Source: Diphasiastrum complanatum
Taxonomy: Eukaryota > Streptophyta > Lycopodiopsida > Lycopodiales > Lycopodiaceae
NCBI GenBank assembly: GCA_029204225.1
Contig: CM055096.1
Coordinates: 67,680,370-67,744,369 of the forward strand
Length of the DNA: 64,000 nucleotides
Direction: 5' to 3'
The notes beneath the pieces are model-generated. The model ran no database searches. It saw only the letters and a program-made list of their open reading frames with translations, and was not told the origin of the DNA. The translations under genes were made by a program, and so were the position numbers. This document shows, piece by piece, positions 10,479 to 21,214 of this stretch; within the stretch, counting starts at the first letter, position 1; every line of letters starts with the position of its first letter.

Positions 10479-11638
10479 GATTCTAATGTTTCTTCAACTT
10501 TTAGGTTCTGTCCTAAAGCACTTAGCACTCACTTTTCTCTCAACAAATGATAGATAAAGAGATCTATGAAGATTTAGGACCCTAAAACACTTCTATCTTG
10601 AACCTAGATGGTTTCCAAGCATAGAAAGGAAGATTGAAACACATGCAACACTTTGCACACACTAAGAATGGATTACAAAATCAAACCAACCTGAACACAC
10701 TCTTGCTTAAGCTCTCAAACTTTCCAGCAAGTGACCAAATCAAGTTATGGTGTGAAGAGTTACTTGCATTCTTAGAAAATACCCAAAACTAGGATGCCAA
10801 GATTACCTAGTAATGAACAAACTTGATCAACATATGATCAACACACTAAGATATTGATTCAACCTGTAAAACCACATGTAAACCACACTTCTAAAAGTTT
10901 ATAAACTCCAGCAAGTGATAAATACAAGATTTAGAGGTGAATGAATGAGCACACTTAGTGAATCACAAGACTAGCTTCACTATCTTGTCAAATCTTGGTG
11001 TTTAGATGTAGATCTAAGATCACTTCACATGAGAATGTTCCTCAACCTGTTAAGAACCTGAAAACACACTTGCATAATGGTTAACACCTTCCAGCAAATG
11101 CTCCAATCAAATTACATAAGGAGAGTTACTTACATGCTCAACAAAGTACACCAAAATTTATGCCAAAATTGATGACAATCTTTACAATATGCTCTTCACA
11201 ATGGAGCTTACAATATGTTCACCCAAAAAAGGGGATCTTTCATCCAAATGGGAGCTTTGCTCAGCCTTTAGGAGAATTACAACTCACTCAAAAGAGCATT
11301 TGTCATCCACTTAAGGAGAAGTTTCATCCACTTAAGGAGAGTGTTCATCCAAGAATGGAGATTGTCAACAATAGGATTGAAAAGAACATTGTTAGTATTG
11401 AATATGCACAAGCCTCACAATCACAAATGATTAGGTGTTATGATCTGATCCAAAATAGTTTCTTTTCAGCCTCTGATCTTCAATAGACCTGAAATATGCT
11501 TTTGATCCACAAGTTCAACTCACAAAACAAAGGTTAGTAAGATTTGATCAACAAAGCAATGCAAAATCATGCTAGAACTTGATCAAACATCCAAATATCA
11601 CCAAAAATGGAATACTTACTGTAAATAGAAGCCAACCA
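10479..11638 (-). other. Long untranslated leader of element A, with internal repeats
   Basis: 1160 bp lie between the primer site and the polyprotein start. Three imperfect tandem copies with a period near 175 bp begin near 10690, 10860 and 11040. Each has an AACCTG box, a run of CACAC and a CCAGCAA box. Near 11303-11344 the short unit TCATCCACTTAAGGAGA is repeated. A 108-codon frame on the opposite strand (11160-11486) arises across these repeats and is not called as a gene. A packaging or translation-control role is possible but not shown. Confidence 0.6.
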
Positions 11639-11650
11639 GCTCTGATACCA
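11639..11650 (-). other. Primer binding site of element A (initiator tRNA-Met type)
   Basis: The minus strand reads TGGTATCAGAGC immediately after the 5' LTR. This is the standard plant copia site complementary to the 3' end of initiator methionine tRNA. The same 12 bases occur in element B and the LARD element. Confidence 0.95.
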
Positions 11651-12305
11651 TGTGAAAAATACAGATCCTAAGTGGATCTAAACTCCAAGATCATTGGCTT
11701 GAATGCTTGCACTCCAAACTACATAAGCTAGGAATTGGCAACACATTCTATGCTACCTAGAATGCAAAGAACTTGATCAAAAAGCATTTATCACAAATGG
11801 AAACTTCCATAAACATCAAGTGCGGCCCAAAATAGCATTATACAGTCCATAATACATCAGCCTACCACTTTTGGAAAGCACCTAAGATCATACACAATAG
11901 CTTGAAGACAATACACACAACAATGCTCTCAATGGAGGAAGAAACAATGACAATGATCTATTGATCTCAATGAAGCATACAAAAGGTTTCTCCAACCTGT
12001 TTTCCACGACTTCCCTACTATTTATGGATGAGGAAGATGACTCTCTCTCCTCTCTCTAGAAGGTACTTGACCCTAGATATTCCCTATATAGGAAAAATAG
12101 CTAAAAATGGCTTATATGACCAAAATACATCAAAATGGTCTCATTTTGAAGGGTATGAAGTTTGACACTTCATCATACTGAAAAAATACAGTAAATAAAA
12201 ACATTGTGGCCTGGTTCACACGTGTGAAACTCCAGAACCAAAACTATTTACAATTTTAGCCAATTTAGGCCTCAAACTAGCTAGGAAATGTTGACAATTT
12301 TCACA
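11651..12305 (-). repeat. 5' LTR of element A
   Basis: 655 bp, identical to 5875-6529 except for G at 12209. It would drive transcription leftward into the leader and polyprotein. The palindrome TTCACACGTGTGAA lies at 12215-12228, upstream of the TATA-like box in the direction of transcription. Confidence 0.97.
12084..12092 (-). promoter_or_regulatory. TATA-like box in the 5' LTR of element A
   Basis: CCTATATAG on the minus strand, about 430 bp inside the LTR from its 3' border and downstream of the CACGTG palindrome in transcription direction. It is the only good TATA-type match in the LTR. No transcription start can be read from sequence alone. Confidence 0.5.
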
Positions 12306-13474
12306 AGATCCTTGTAGTCGGCAATAGGCATGGATACTTATATAGATTGGCACATTGTTATTCTGATTTTAGTCAAGTTTTGAAAACCTCTGTTCTTGTC
12401 AATAAAACATTACTATGGCATCATCGCATAGGACACTTGAATTATGCATCTATTTCAAACATGTCCAGGCAATCCCTTGCACTTGATCTCGACTATCCTT
12501 ATGGGAAAGTCGATCTCCCTGTCTACCATAGTTGCATCGTTGGAAAACAGACTAGGATATCTTTTAGATCGAGTCATAGGCATGCAACAAAAGGTCTGTT
12601 AGATGTTGTTCATTCAGATATATGTGGACTTATGCAAACCCCATCATTGCTAGATACAAAGTATTTCATTACTTTTATTTACAAATTCTCCAGAAGAATA
12701 GTTGTTTACTTCATTAAGCGGAAATCAGAGGCTTTCTTCAAATTCAAACAATTCAAAGAGCATGCAAAAAATCAAACTGGCAAACAAATCAAGGCACTGA
12801 GGTCCGACAATGGGGGAGATTATATTTCCACCGAATTCAAGGAGTACTACCTTAACAACGACATTGAACAACAATACATTACTTCCTATTTGCCTCAATC
12901 AAATGGTCTTGCTGAGAGAAAGAACAGAACCTTAGTCGAATCGGCAAAGTGCATGTTATCACATGCGATACTTCTGAAGTCCTTCTAGATTGAAGCTGTT
13001 TCAACAACAACCTATATTCATTCTTACTAAAGGTCTCTCAGACAAAACACCATTCGAAGTTTGGACAAGTACCAAACCTTCTTTATCAAACTTAAAAGTT
13101 TCTGGATGTACTTCCTATGCACAGATTCCTCATGATCTCAGGTTGAAGCTTGACTTCCAGAGTATCAAATGTATTTCATCAGCTACATTACTTCAGATCA
13201 AGCTTACAAGTTGTTCGATCCCATTAAGTCCAAGATATTCACTAGTCGAGATGTCATCTTCATCAAATATCAGTTTATCAACCTCAAAGGAAAAGACAAA
13301 GCCCACGTAGCCGACTCTTCAGTTTCATCCAACACATTTAATTTCAAGATTTCTCATTCGACTATTCCCATTGAAGGTCCAAGCTCATCTACTTTCGACA
13401 AACAACAGATCAATGACAAATTTGAAGATGTCACTTCGGGATTTTTGCAAAATGCCAGGTGTCTCAAATGTTAA
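12306..13474 (+). pseudogene. Copia element D, GAG-pre-integrase/integrase half
   Basis: This continues the frame broken at 5874 (LVVGNRHGYLYRL). GAG-pre-integrase has HHRIGH near 12420 but the partner reads CIVGKQ, with one Cys of the usual pair missing. The integrase core shows VHSDICG, FIYKFSRR, LRSDNGGDY and ERKNRTL, so D, D and E are recognisable. A stop follows KSF at 12987-12989, then frameshifted integrase C-terminal sequence runs to about 13474. RT and RNase H are missing: the homology ends at an LTR-like remnant. The lineage differs from A and B. Confidence 0.88.
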
Positions 13475-13789
13475 GAAAATGACTTTAGCGAAGACCTTCA
13501 CATTTTTCGCATTTTTCACAAGTTTATTGTTCATCTTAAAAGCTACAGACTTGCCCTAACCGTTTAGCAAGTAAATTTCCCGGGAGATTCAATTGAATGG
13601 TTGCCAACTCACTATGGCTTATTGGTCATTATGTTGATGACCAAATTAGTTGTCCTACTATTGGACATTGCCGCATTTGCTCAAGTGTAAGTAGTTATTC
13701 ATATTTCTTCATATTATCATCCAATTGCATTGTAATAGACTGCGATCAAGAGATCAGCAAGTATTGAATAGTTAGCTCTCTCTCTCAAG
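13475..13789 (+). repeat. LTR-like remnant flanking D, truncated by the CACTA element
   Basis: It has no coding content. GCGAAGACCTTC near 13485 and a segment near 13756-13788 (AAGTATTGAATAGTTAGC, then a CT run and CAAG) recur at 62190-62235 and 62495-62540, inside another LTR-like block that has a TATAAATAG box. This is probably the same LTR family. Sequence stops matching where CACTACAAC begins, consistent with insertion of the CACTA element here. Confidence 0.5.
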
Positions 13790-14330
13790 CACTACAACAC
13801 CCGCCGCGATTTGCGACATGTTTTGTGACATGAATCGTGAGTTTAATTTTTTTTTTAATTGTCGAGGACGTTGGAAAAACACGTCGCTATAAGATAGTCG
13901 GAATCTGACGTCCTTAAAACGCGTCGCAATCCAACACACATAAGTTGCCAGAATCCGGAGAGACACTTCCCGGTCGATGGAAATAAATCCGACGTGGATG
14001 TCGGATTGCGACGTCCAAAGATGTCACTTGCGATCCGACATGGACGTCGCATTGCAACATCCAAAAAAGCCGTCGGATTCTGACGTCTGTAAATCCAGAA
14101 TGATCCATAAAATTGTCCGACGGATGTCCGACGCCCATCCGACATCTACTTGAATGTCCCCGACGCCCATACAACGTCTACTTGAATGTCGAATTTTGAC
14201 GTCCCAAATACATATCGAAATTCGACATCTGTTAACAGAATGATAAAAAAAAGGTTCGACGACGTCTGTCCGACGCATTTGAATGTCGGATTTCAACGTC
14301 CCAAATTGGTAAAAAATAAATAAATAAATG
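13790..14330. repeat. CACTA subterminal repeats
   Basis: Short motifs of the type TCGGATTGCGACGTC, GTCCGACG and GAATGTCGGA recur many times in both orientations over about 540 bp. This zone is richer in CG dinucleotides than the rest of the window. Such arrays next to the terminus are where En/Spm-type transposases bind. The several overlapping short frames here are by-products of the repeats. Confidence 0.7.
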
Positions 14331-14838
14331 CGTAAAAAATAGCACACGCACTTTTATCAAGATGTTGTTGGAGTTGGGTTCTTGGAGAAGCGATGTTTAT
14401 GAATTGTTTTTGAAACAATATTTTTGAGTTTGATTCAACATTTGGATCAAACAACAAGCTAAGCATGAGGTACTTTTCATTCTATATTTTATTGCATTAC
14501 TTCATGTCCATTATGAATGACAATACTTTATTGCATTGCTTTATGCACATCATAAATTTCATTTAGATTTCTATATATAATATTGATTCTTGTTTTGAAA
14601 TCCGACATTGCACATGGTTTTGAATTCTTAGTTGGTTGTTATGTCAATCCACATCTCAAAATTTGACATTGCAATTTTTGAAAAAAGAACATTGCACACA
14701 TAAAAGCAATGGCAATATAGCACAATCATTTGCAATAATAATATTTTCATAATATCAACCAATGTATTACAAAATTGGTGCTTTAATGTCGCATGAGTCT
14801 TTCTAGATCTAACATCAACTAAAACTTATAAATCTTAT
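14331..14838. other. CACTA interior without a recognised gene
   Basis: AT-rich sequence between the subterminal repeats and the last exon of the accessory gene. It presumably includes the 3' untranslated part of that gene; no polyadenylation signal is convincing. Confidence 0.4.
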
Positions 14839-15822
14839 CTACTCATCGTCGTCGTGACGTCCAGTCTGCATGAACACAAGCAAACAAACTACATTAATAT
14901 TTAATACTAAATGAAATAAAATTGACGTCGAAATACAAACCACATTATTATGATTACAAAAACTAGTACTTACATTTGGAGGATGACCCTCGCTCTTTAT
15001 TTTGTCGACTAATGCATCGTATGATTCCCTGATGGCAAATTCATACTCCTCCTTAGTTGGCAGACGTCCATAATCCACCAACTATCCATGCATTCAATTT
15101 ATGTTGAAATTAATTTAGGGCTACGTTGGAGCAGCTAGTCATAATGCATAGTAAAAAATAAAAGCATATGAAATCAAAGATAAACTATAAGAGGAGTGTA
15201 GGTTCACTTACCATGCTTGCTTGCAATCCCACCTTTCCACTTGAGCCCAATCTAGGATTGCCTATCCCATGCATCCTAGCGGCCGCAACATCTTTTTGAA
15301 TCTTGTATTTATCTAGTGTTTGTTCATCCGCATTTACACGGTTCCAATCACTTCTTGAACACTAGGAGGTCTTGGATTGCCCGTCCCTATAAGTTCATCG
15401 TGCCATATCACGACGATCCTAATCCATAAGCTCATATGCTTATGAATTTTCCTCTCCTCGAATTTCTCTTCTTGTTGGAATTCGTCACGAAGGATACCAA
15501 TAACCTGTCGTTTATCGACGGCAAGTTGTTCGAACCATTTACTAAACAATCTCTCACCAAAATGGCGTTGACATAAGAAATATAGCCGGTCCAAAACCAC
15601 CCTCTCTTTTCTGTTGGCAATTATATTACCTTGAGGATCCACATCATAATAAGGATTTGTGGATGACTCTTTGGTGAGGGCGAGAGCCGTAGCCGCTTGT
15701 GAGGGACCACCCTCATCTCGGCTAAGCATACTTTGCGGTTCTGATTTTTGCTTAGGAGTTAATGATTCATATAAATTTTTAACATAATCTCTCGAGCTTT
15801 CATCACTACCTGACCCCGACAT
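14839..15822 (-). pseudogene. Three-exon CACTA accessory (TNP1-like) gene with a frameshift
   Basis: The ATG at 15822 opens MSGSGSDESSRDYVKNLYES. Exon 1 runs to 15212 and ends at ATG|GTAAGTG. Exon 2 is 15081-14974, from GGATAG| to |GTAAGTAC. Exon 3 is 14865-14839, after TTCATGCAG| and ending DDDE-stop. All three junctions are phase 0 with good GT-AG signals. Near 15340 the frame breaks: about two extra bases separate VQEVIGT from NADEQTLDKYK. The product would be a hydrophilic protein of about 240 residues with charged helices (EEKFEERKIHKH). I do not recognise a family. Its place between the transposase core and the terminus suggests the second CACTA gene, as an inference. Confidence 0.55.
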
Positions 15823-16284
15823 GATTACTACATTCATAAACATACAATACATTACAATAAACCCCTAATATATTGAAATGAAGTAGAAAAGAAAATTGAC
15901 TAAAGAACTTTAATGCATATTGGAGTGAGACTTTCATACCTGTGATAACAAAAGAAGAGAGATATGCGTTTAGAGCCTGCACCAAGATGCAAAAGAATCA
16001 TATAGGAGACAACGTATAAGAATAGTATATCTAAAATTTAAAACATTAGAGTCATACAATAATTTTATGCTATTTGTGTTTTGTACTTGTGCATATATGC
16101 AGTTTATCACAATGAGATGAATTACATTCAAATCAGTCTAGCGATGAAGACACTACTCAAGTTAACAGGGTGAGTAATAAACATGCATGTTTTCTTGTTC
16201 ATAAAGACTTTGTTATTATAAGTTAAGCTATTGTGCTAAAGTGATACGTACTTGATTTTTGTTTCTCGTAAAAAAATTATTTTC

Positions 16285-16806
16285 AAAATAAAATATGGTG
16301 CACATGCCTCAAGTGTGATGGACAAAAAATGCGTGAAAGACGCATTGTTGAAAATCATTTGTGGTAGTTTGGATGAAAAGAAGAAGGTCAACCATCGAAT
16401 TTGGAAGACGTTGAAGTTAGTTAACTTTATATGATTGTTTTTATTATAATCTTCGTCAATCTGTATATGTAACTTATGGAATTTGTTTCATGTGTGTAGC
16501 CAATACATCGAATGCCATTCCACAAATTGATCCATCCGTGTTTAGTTACAGTCAACGTCAAGTTTTGATAGACATGAGAAAACAAAGAATGAACAAATTG
16601 AAGAGGCAAACACAATTGGAAAAAAGAGTAATCAACTTGATTCTAATGATTATGATGATGAGGTGCAACACGATGAAGCAATGCACAACATATTTGAATC
16701 TTACTTTGAAACAAATGAGAATGATAATATGCATGCATCTTCTAATAAAAATGGAGATCACGAACAATTTGAGATGGATGAAGATGAGATTCTATTAAGG
16801 AGGTAG
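16285..16806 (+). pseudogene. Possible CACTA transposase N-terminal (Transpos_assoc-like) relic
   Basis: In one + frame near 16290-16365 the translation reads CTCLKCDGQKMRERRIVENH. This CXCXXC...H arrangement resembles the transposase-associated domain at the N-terminus of plant TNP2 proteins. A plausible intron follows (GTTAGT near 16414, TGTGTGTAG near 16499). Then comes an acidic, Asn/Glu-rich frame ending at 16806 (NEQIEEAN, DYDDEVQHDE, EMDEDEILLRR), like the acidic linker before the TNP2 core. Stops interrupt it. The identification rests on motif shape only, and the orientation is opposite to the core that follows. Confidence 0.35.
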
Positions 16807-16807
16807 A

Positions 16808-17219
16808 CACTCCTCTATATCTTGGAATAAATAAAGTCAATAACAAGTGCCCCATTTTAATACTCAACCATGGAGGTATGTTATAATTAACGAGCACAAC
16901 TGGCCATGTTGACCAAGTTGACGCTTGAATGCTAAAAGGATTTACGCTATCCATATCAAGGCCAAATCTCAAATTACAAGGTTCGTTTTTAAACTCGAGC
17001 CATTGGCCTTCAATATGTTTCCATGCAGGTGAATCACTTGGTACTCGCATCACATCATCCGAAGATCGATTTTTAACATGTCAATCCATTAGTTGTGCCA
17101 AAGATTTACATCAAAATAAATGTTGCAATCGTGGGACAACTGGAAAATGCCTCAACACTTTTCCCCTTGTCCCCTTGTACATCATTCGAAAATGTGAAGC
17201 GTTACACATTGGACATTGA
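16808..17219 (-). pseudogene. CACTA TNP2 transposase core (Transposase_21) relic
   Basis: Minus-strand translation, over several frames, gives the TNP2 signature series. First come a CPxC-type motif and a KGTRG block near 17200, then FPVVPRLQHLF near 17130. These are followed by SPAWKHIEGQW, NLRFGLDMDSVNPF, STWPVVLVNYNIPPWLSIK and LLLTLFIPRY from 17053 to about 16830. This is the central part of the En/Spm transposase. At least two frameshifts and stops precede residue SPAWKH, and no frame continues beyond about 16800. It is truncated at 17222. Confidence 0.8.
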
Positions 17220-17224
17220 AGATT

Positions 17225-18977
17225 TTTTGAACACTACGCCCAGCTGATCAAAGAGGAATTGAAGATGCTTCTAAATGTAAGATTCATCTACGAGATGGAA
17301 CACACTGATTGGGTATTGCCTATCATGGTAGTACCTAAGAAAAATGGGAAACTTAGAATCTTTGTGGACTACAAGAAGCTGAACATTGTAACCCACAAGG
17401 ACCATTTTTCTTACATGTGTTAGAGAGAATAGCCGGAGCAGAAGCCTATAGTTTTCTAGGTGGGTTTAGTGGCTATAACCAAGTGCAGATAGCCCCAGAA
17501 GATTAGCACAAAACTACATTCTCCACTGAGTGAGAAACATATGTCTACAAAGTGATTCCATTTGGATTGTGCAACGCTCTCAACACTTTCCAACGAGTGG
17601 TGAGTTATGCCTTCAAGGACTTTCTTTAAAAGGTTTTTGAAATTTTTATGGACGATCTGTGTGTCCACTCCTCTAGAGCCCAACATCTAGCTTGTTTAAA
17701 GGTGGTGTTCATCTAGTGTCGATTATTCGGCATATCCTTAAACTCCGCCAAATGCCAATTTTTGGTCACGCACAACATAGTGCTAGGCCATGTAGTTTCG
17801 AGACATGGTATCGCCACAGACGTTGACAATATTTGCATAATACTTGTTCTGCCTGAGCCAGGAACTGTACGTGAAGTATACATCTTTATGGTCATTGCAA
17901 TTATTATCGAAGGTTTGTCTTGAATTTTGCTAAGCTGGCCCGTTTGATCTACCAGATGACCATCCAACTAGAATGGACAGTTGAAGCCACTGAGGGAGTG
18001 TTCTGGACCATAGAGAGTGTTTTGACGCAACCTGGGGAGTACAAGAAGGATTATCCGATGACCAGTAGGCAGTTGATTCCTACGGAGATGAACTATATCA
18101 TCACCGATCGAGAAGCGCTGGCCATGGTATATAGCATAAAGAAATTTTGCCATTACTTGCTAGCCAATCCCTTCGTCTTCTTTGTAGATCACCAAGCCTT
18201 ACTATATCTGGTAAATAGACCATGCACCACTAGACAAATCACCCGATGGTTGCTACTTCTCCAAGAGTTCGACTTTAAAATCATTGTTCACAAAGGAAAA
18301 CAACACTATCTGTCCGATTAGCTCTCACGAATCTGAAATGTTCCTAAGAGTAAAGGGCCAGACGATGACAAACTTCCTGACACTATATTACTCCATGTCA
18401 ATGTCGTCCATGAATGGGCTGCCGAGAAAGTTGGATACCTTATGTCGGGACTTCCTCCCCTTGAGATTGAGCAAAGTAAAATGATGTAGGTTGATTATTA
18501 AATCTGCCCCTTTCACGTTGATAGCAGGACAACTTTATCGCATTTGTAATGACAAAATTATATGTCGCTGTGTCCTACTGCATGAAGTGTCCTACCACAT
18601 GAAGTGTCCCAAGTAGTAAGCATCGCCCATGAAGGAATAGGGGGAGGGCATTTTGCTACTAAAGCTACCAATAGGATAGTACTACAACACGACTTGTGGT
18701 GGCCCACTATGTTCAAAGACATTCACTATCAGGTTAAAAGGTGTGACATGTGCCAACAGTTCAACCAAACCCAGAGAAAGGATAGAATGCCGTTACGACC
18801 TATACTGGCTGAAATGTCATTTGAGAAATGGGGCATTGACTATGTTGGCCCTATTCGTCCAGCTGCCCGTGGCTCACAAGCTTGATATATTATTGTAGCC
18901 ACTGACTACTTGACCAAATGGGTAGAAGCCAAGGTGGTGAGGAAGGTTGATGCCAATTCCACTGCCAAATTCCTGTA
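17225..18977 (+). pseudogene. Ty3/gypsy pol relic (RT, RNase H, integrase start)
   Basis: RT: VLPIMVVPKKNGKLRIFVDYKKLN near 17310, then FLGGFSGYNQVQIAPED near 17455. The usual FLDGFSGY first catalytic Asp is Gly here (GGT). FMDDLCVHS near 17645 keeps the YxDD-type pair. RNase H (EMNYIITDREALAMVYSIKKF, FFVDHQALLYLVN) covers 17920-18321 and ends in a TAG within the LSD.LSR motif. The integrase H2C2 zinc module (HEGIGGGH, CDMCQQFN) and the start of the core (WGIDYVGPI, ATDYLTKWVE) run to about 18977. It is the only Ty3/gypsy relic I can identify with confidence in a copia-rich window. Confidence 0.9.
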
Positions 18978-19376
18978 CATTAAGTCTCTACTTTAAAGCC
19001 TTAGTATTTTTTCTTGTCTTTTAGACTACTGTATATTTTAACTAGTTTTTGCACAATCTGCATATTTGAACTGTTTGTTGCATAGCTCACATTTTTCGCA
19101 TATTTCGCATGATGATAAAAGGTAACGGTAGGTCTAAAAATGATCCAAGATTTTGTTTTCGCCAAACTTTGGCTTTTTCCCCACATACTCAGAAGGTCGA
19201 CACTTTGGGTTAGGCCGACACTCCAGAGTGAGGATGAACTATCGGCTCGGGCATGAAGTTTTTCAAACTACCACAATTCACCGCTGCCATGCAACATCTA
19301 CGAAAACGTTCTTAAATGGATGCTTAGCTTAAACTTAGCTAATCAATCTTGTAATCTAATCCAGCATAATATATGT
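18978..19376 (+). other. LTR-like sequence before copia relic E
   Basis: It has no coding homology. The last bases before 19377 read like a plant copia LTR end and are followed by a degenerate primer site. The start of such an LTR cannot be placed. Confidence 0.35.
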
Positions 19377-19390
19377 ATTGGATCAGAGAC
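19377..19390 (+). other. Degenerate tRNA-Met primer binding site (relic E)
   Basis: ATTGGATCAGAGAC resembles TTGGTATCAGAGC with one base lost and one gained. It lies about 230 bp before copia protease coding on the same strand, which fits a 5' end with most of gag deleted. Confidence 0.4.
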
Positions 19391-19604
19391 AATAGAGATA
19401 TACACAGAAAGAGAATCATGAACGCAACATTCAGTGAGGTGCGTATCAAGGAAGCAAGATAGATCTAGCAGTAGCTAGTTCCTTTCGTAAGAAGAGAATA
19501 CTTCTCTCATGCCAACGTGCTGAATTGGGAAATAGACAACGCTCAAGAAAGAAGCGTTATGGCCATGGGTGGATAGCATTACCCTTGATCTCACATCAAT
19601 CTCT

Positions 19605-21214
19605 AATGCTAGAGAGATGTGGAATCAAGACATAGTTCTTGACTCATGAGCCACGTCACACTTTGTGATGACAAGGTAGATGATCGTCGACTTTCGACAA
19701 ACCGACTCCTCCAGATACATTGTTCTAGGAGATGGATCGCAACACGAGGTGAGGGGCACTGGCGAACTTTGGCTTGGCCCCAATGGCAGAGATAGAAGAC
19801 TGGATGACATTCTGCATGTGTCGACACTGCAAAAAGATTTTCTATCAGTTGCTAGGATAGCAGATGTAGGCATGTGTGTGACATTCACAGATCAGAAATG
19901 CAATGTAATTGATGCCAGCTCCAGTACGCTCATCACACAAGGCAAACGAAGAGAAAACCTATATCACTTGAAGGTACACCTACTGACAGAGCAGACTCAC
20001 CAAGTCCATGAGTCTACAGACGTTCTGTGGCATAGGAAACTATGCCACATGAACCCACTGGCGTTGTACAAGGCAAGCCAAAGTAATGCATTTACAGGAG
20101 TGAGCATCAGAGATGCAAACTGGACGTCTTGTGATGCATGCAACAAAGGGAAGATGTCACGTACTCATTTCACAAAGGATTCTTTCAGAGCGACAGAAAT
20201 TCTGGAGCTGATACATCTACGGAACTTTTGACATACTGTTTGTCGGAGGATCAAGATAATACATCACTTTTATTGATGATTACAGTAAGTTTGCCATTGT
20301 CTACTTCATCCACAACAAATTTGAAGCTCTTGACAAGTTTACTGAATATGTAAATTGGGTTGAGAAGTGGACCGAAAGGAAAGTCAAGCAAGTCAGGACT
20401 ACTGACAGAGGAGGAGAATACATCTCCAACCATTTTATTGACTTTTGTAAAAGTCGAGGCATTCTTCACAAGAAGACGGCAGCCTATACACCACAACATA
20501 ATGGTGTAGTGGAGAGGAAGAACGGAACTCTCATGGAAGTTGCAAGATCTATGATGGCCTACTCAAGGGCATCAAGATCACTATGGGCGAAGGCAGTAGC
20601 TATAGCCGCCTACCTGCAGAACAGAATAGGCAAGTCAAGCATTGCTCACACCACCATGGTGGAGAAGCAAGCCAAATCTGGCTCATGTTCGAATCTTCGA
20701 ATGTGTAGTATATGCACACATACTAGATACGAAGAGGAAGAAGCTAGATGAAAAGGTGGAGCATGGATTCTTGGTTGGCTATGATATACATTCTACATAC
20801 TACAGAGTATACATGCCCCAAACCAATGAAGTAAAGACTGTCAAAGATGTCAGATTTGACAAGATAGGAACAATGGTTGAGGAAGATCCCATCAGCTACA
20901 AAGTTCTCAGTAGACAGTACTACGACCTGCCAACATCGACAGAGGGAGCGGACCCTGAGCATCTAGATGATGATACTCAAATTTCACTTGAATTGAATGA
21001 TAGTTTGAACGACGAGCAAACTGACATATCGGGAGTGCACAACACACTGACGATACACCGAGGTCCCGTTGTCAACAGACAGGACAAAGGCAAAGTAGTT
21101 GCTGAGCCTATATTGTCTCCAAGGAGATCTATCAGATAAAGAAGAGCACTAGTCAGATATATACCTGACAACCCATCTTCTGCTCAGGAAGAATTTTGTG
21201 GATTTGGTGGTGAA
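19605..21214 (+). pseudogene. Decayed Ty1/copia protease-integrase relic E
   Basis: The protease reads QDIVLDS.ATSHFV, where a TGA at 19647-19649 replaces the Gly codon of DSGATSH. GAG-pre-integrase follows (LWHRKLCHMNPLAL, then CDACNKGK near 20130). The integrase core has YITFIDDYSKF, VRTTDRGGEYISN and TPQHNGVVERKNGTL; the middle Asp of the triad is kept in TTDRGGEY. The integrase C-terminal block (HGFLVGYDIHSTYYRVY) runs to about 20990 and an acidic linker to 21139. RT and RNase H are absent because the LTR of element C begins at 21215. Frameshifts lie near 20225 and 20690. Confidence 0.9.

Larger units (their letters stand above)
5875..12305 (-). mobile_element. Full-length Ty1/copia LTR retrotransposon A
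   Basis: A complete element of 6431 bp on the minus strand. Two 655-bp LTRs (5875-6529 and 11651-12305) differ at one position by eye (A at 6433, G at 12209). It has a primer site complementary to initiator tRNA-Met, a polypurine tract and one uninterrupted 1317-codon polyprotein. AGATC at 5870-5874 and 12306-12310 is the 5-bp target duplication. The target is the coding region of copia element D. Near-identical LTRs and an intact ORF indicate a recent insertion that may still be competent. Confidence 0.97.
13790..17222 (-). mobile_element. Truncated CACTA (En/Spm) DNA transposon
   Basis: It begins with the CACTA terminal signature CACTACAACACC at 13790, preceded by AAG as a possible half of a 3-bp target duplication. 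A repeat-rich subterminal zone, a spliced gene on the minus strand and a TNP2-like transposase core on the minus strand follow. The other terminal repeat is absent: at about 17222 the sequence changes to a gypsy relic. A + strand piece resembling the transposase N-terminal domain (16285-16806) disagrees in orientation with the core. Confidence 0.75.

Noticed and set aside
13855-14347. Overlapping minus frames of 86-107 codons
   Set aside because: They are translations of CACTA subterminal repeats in several frames, with no homology.
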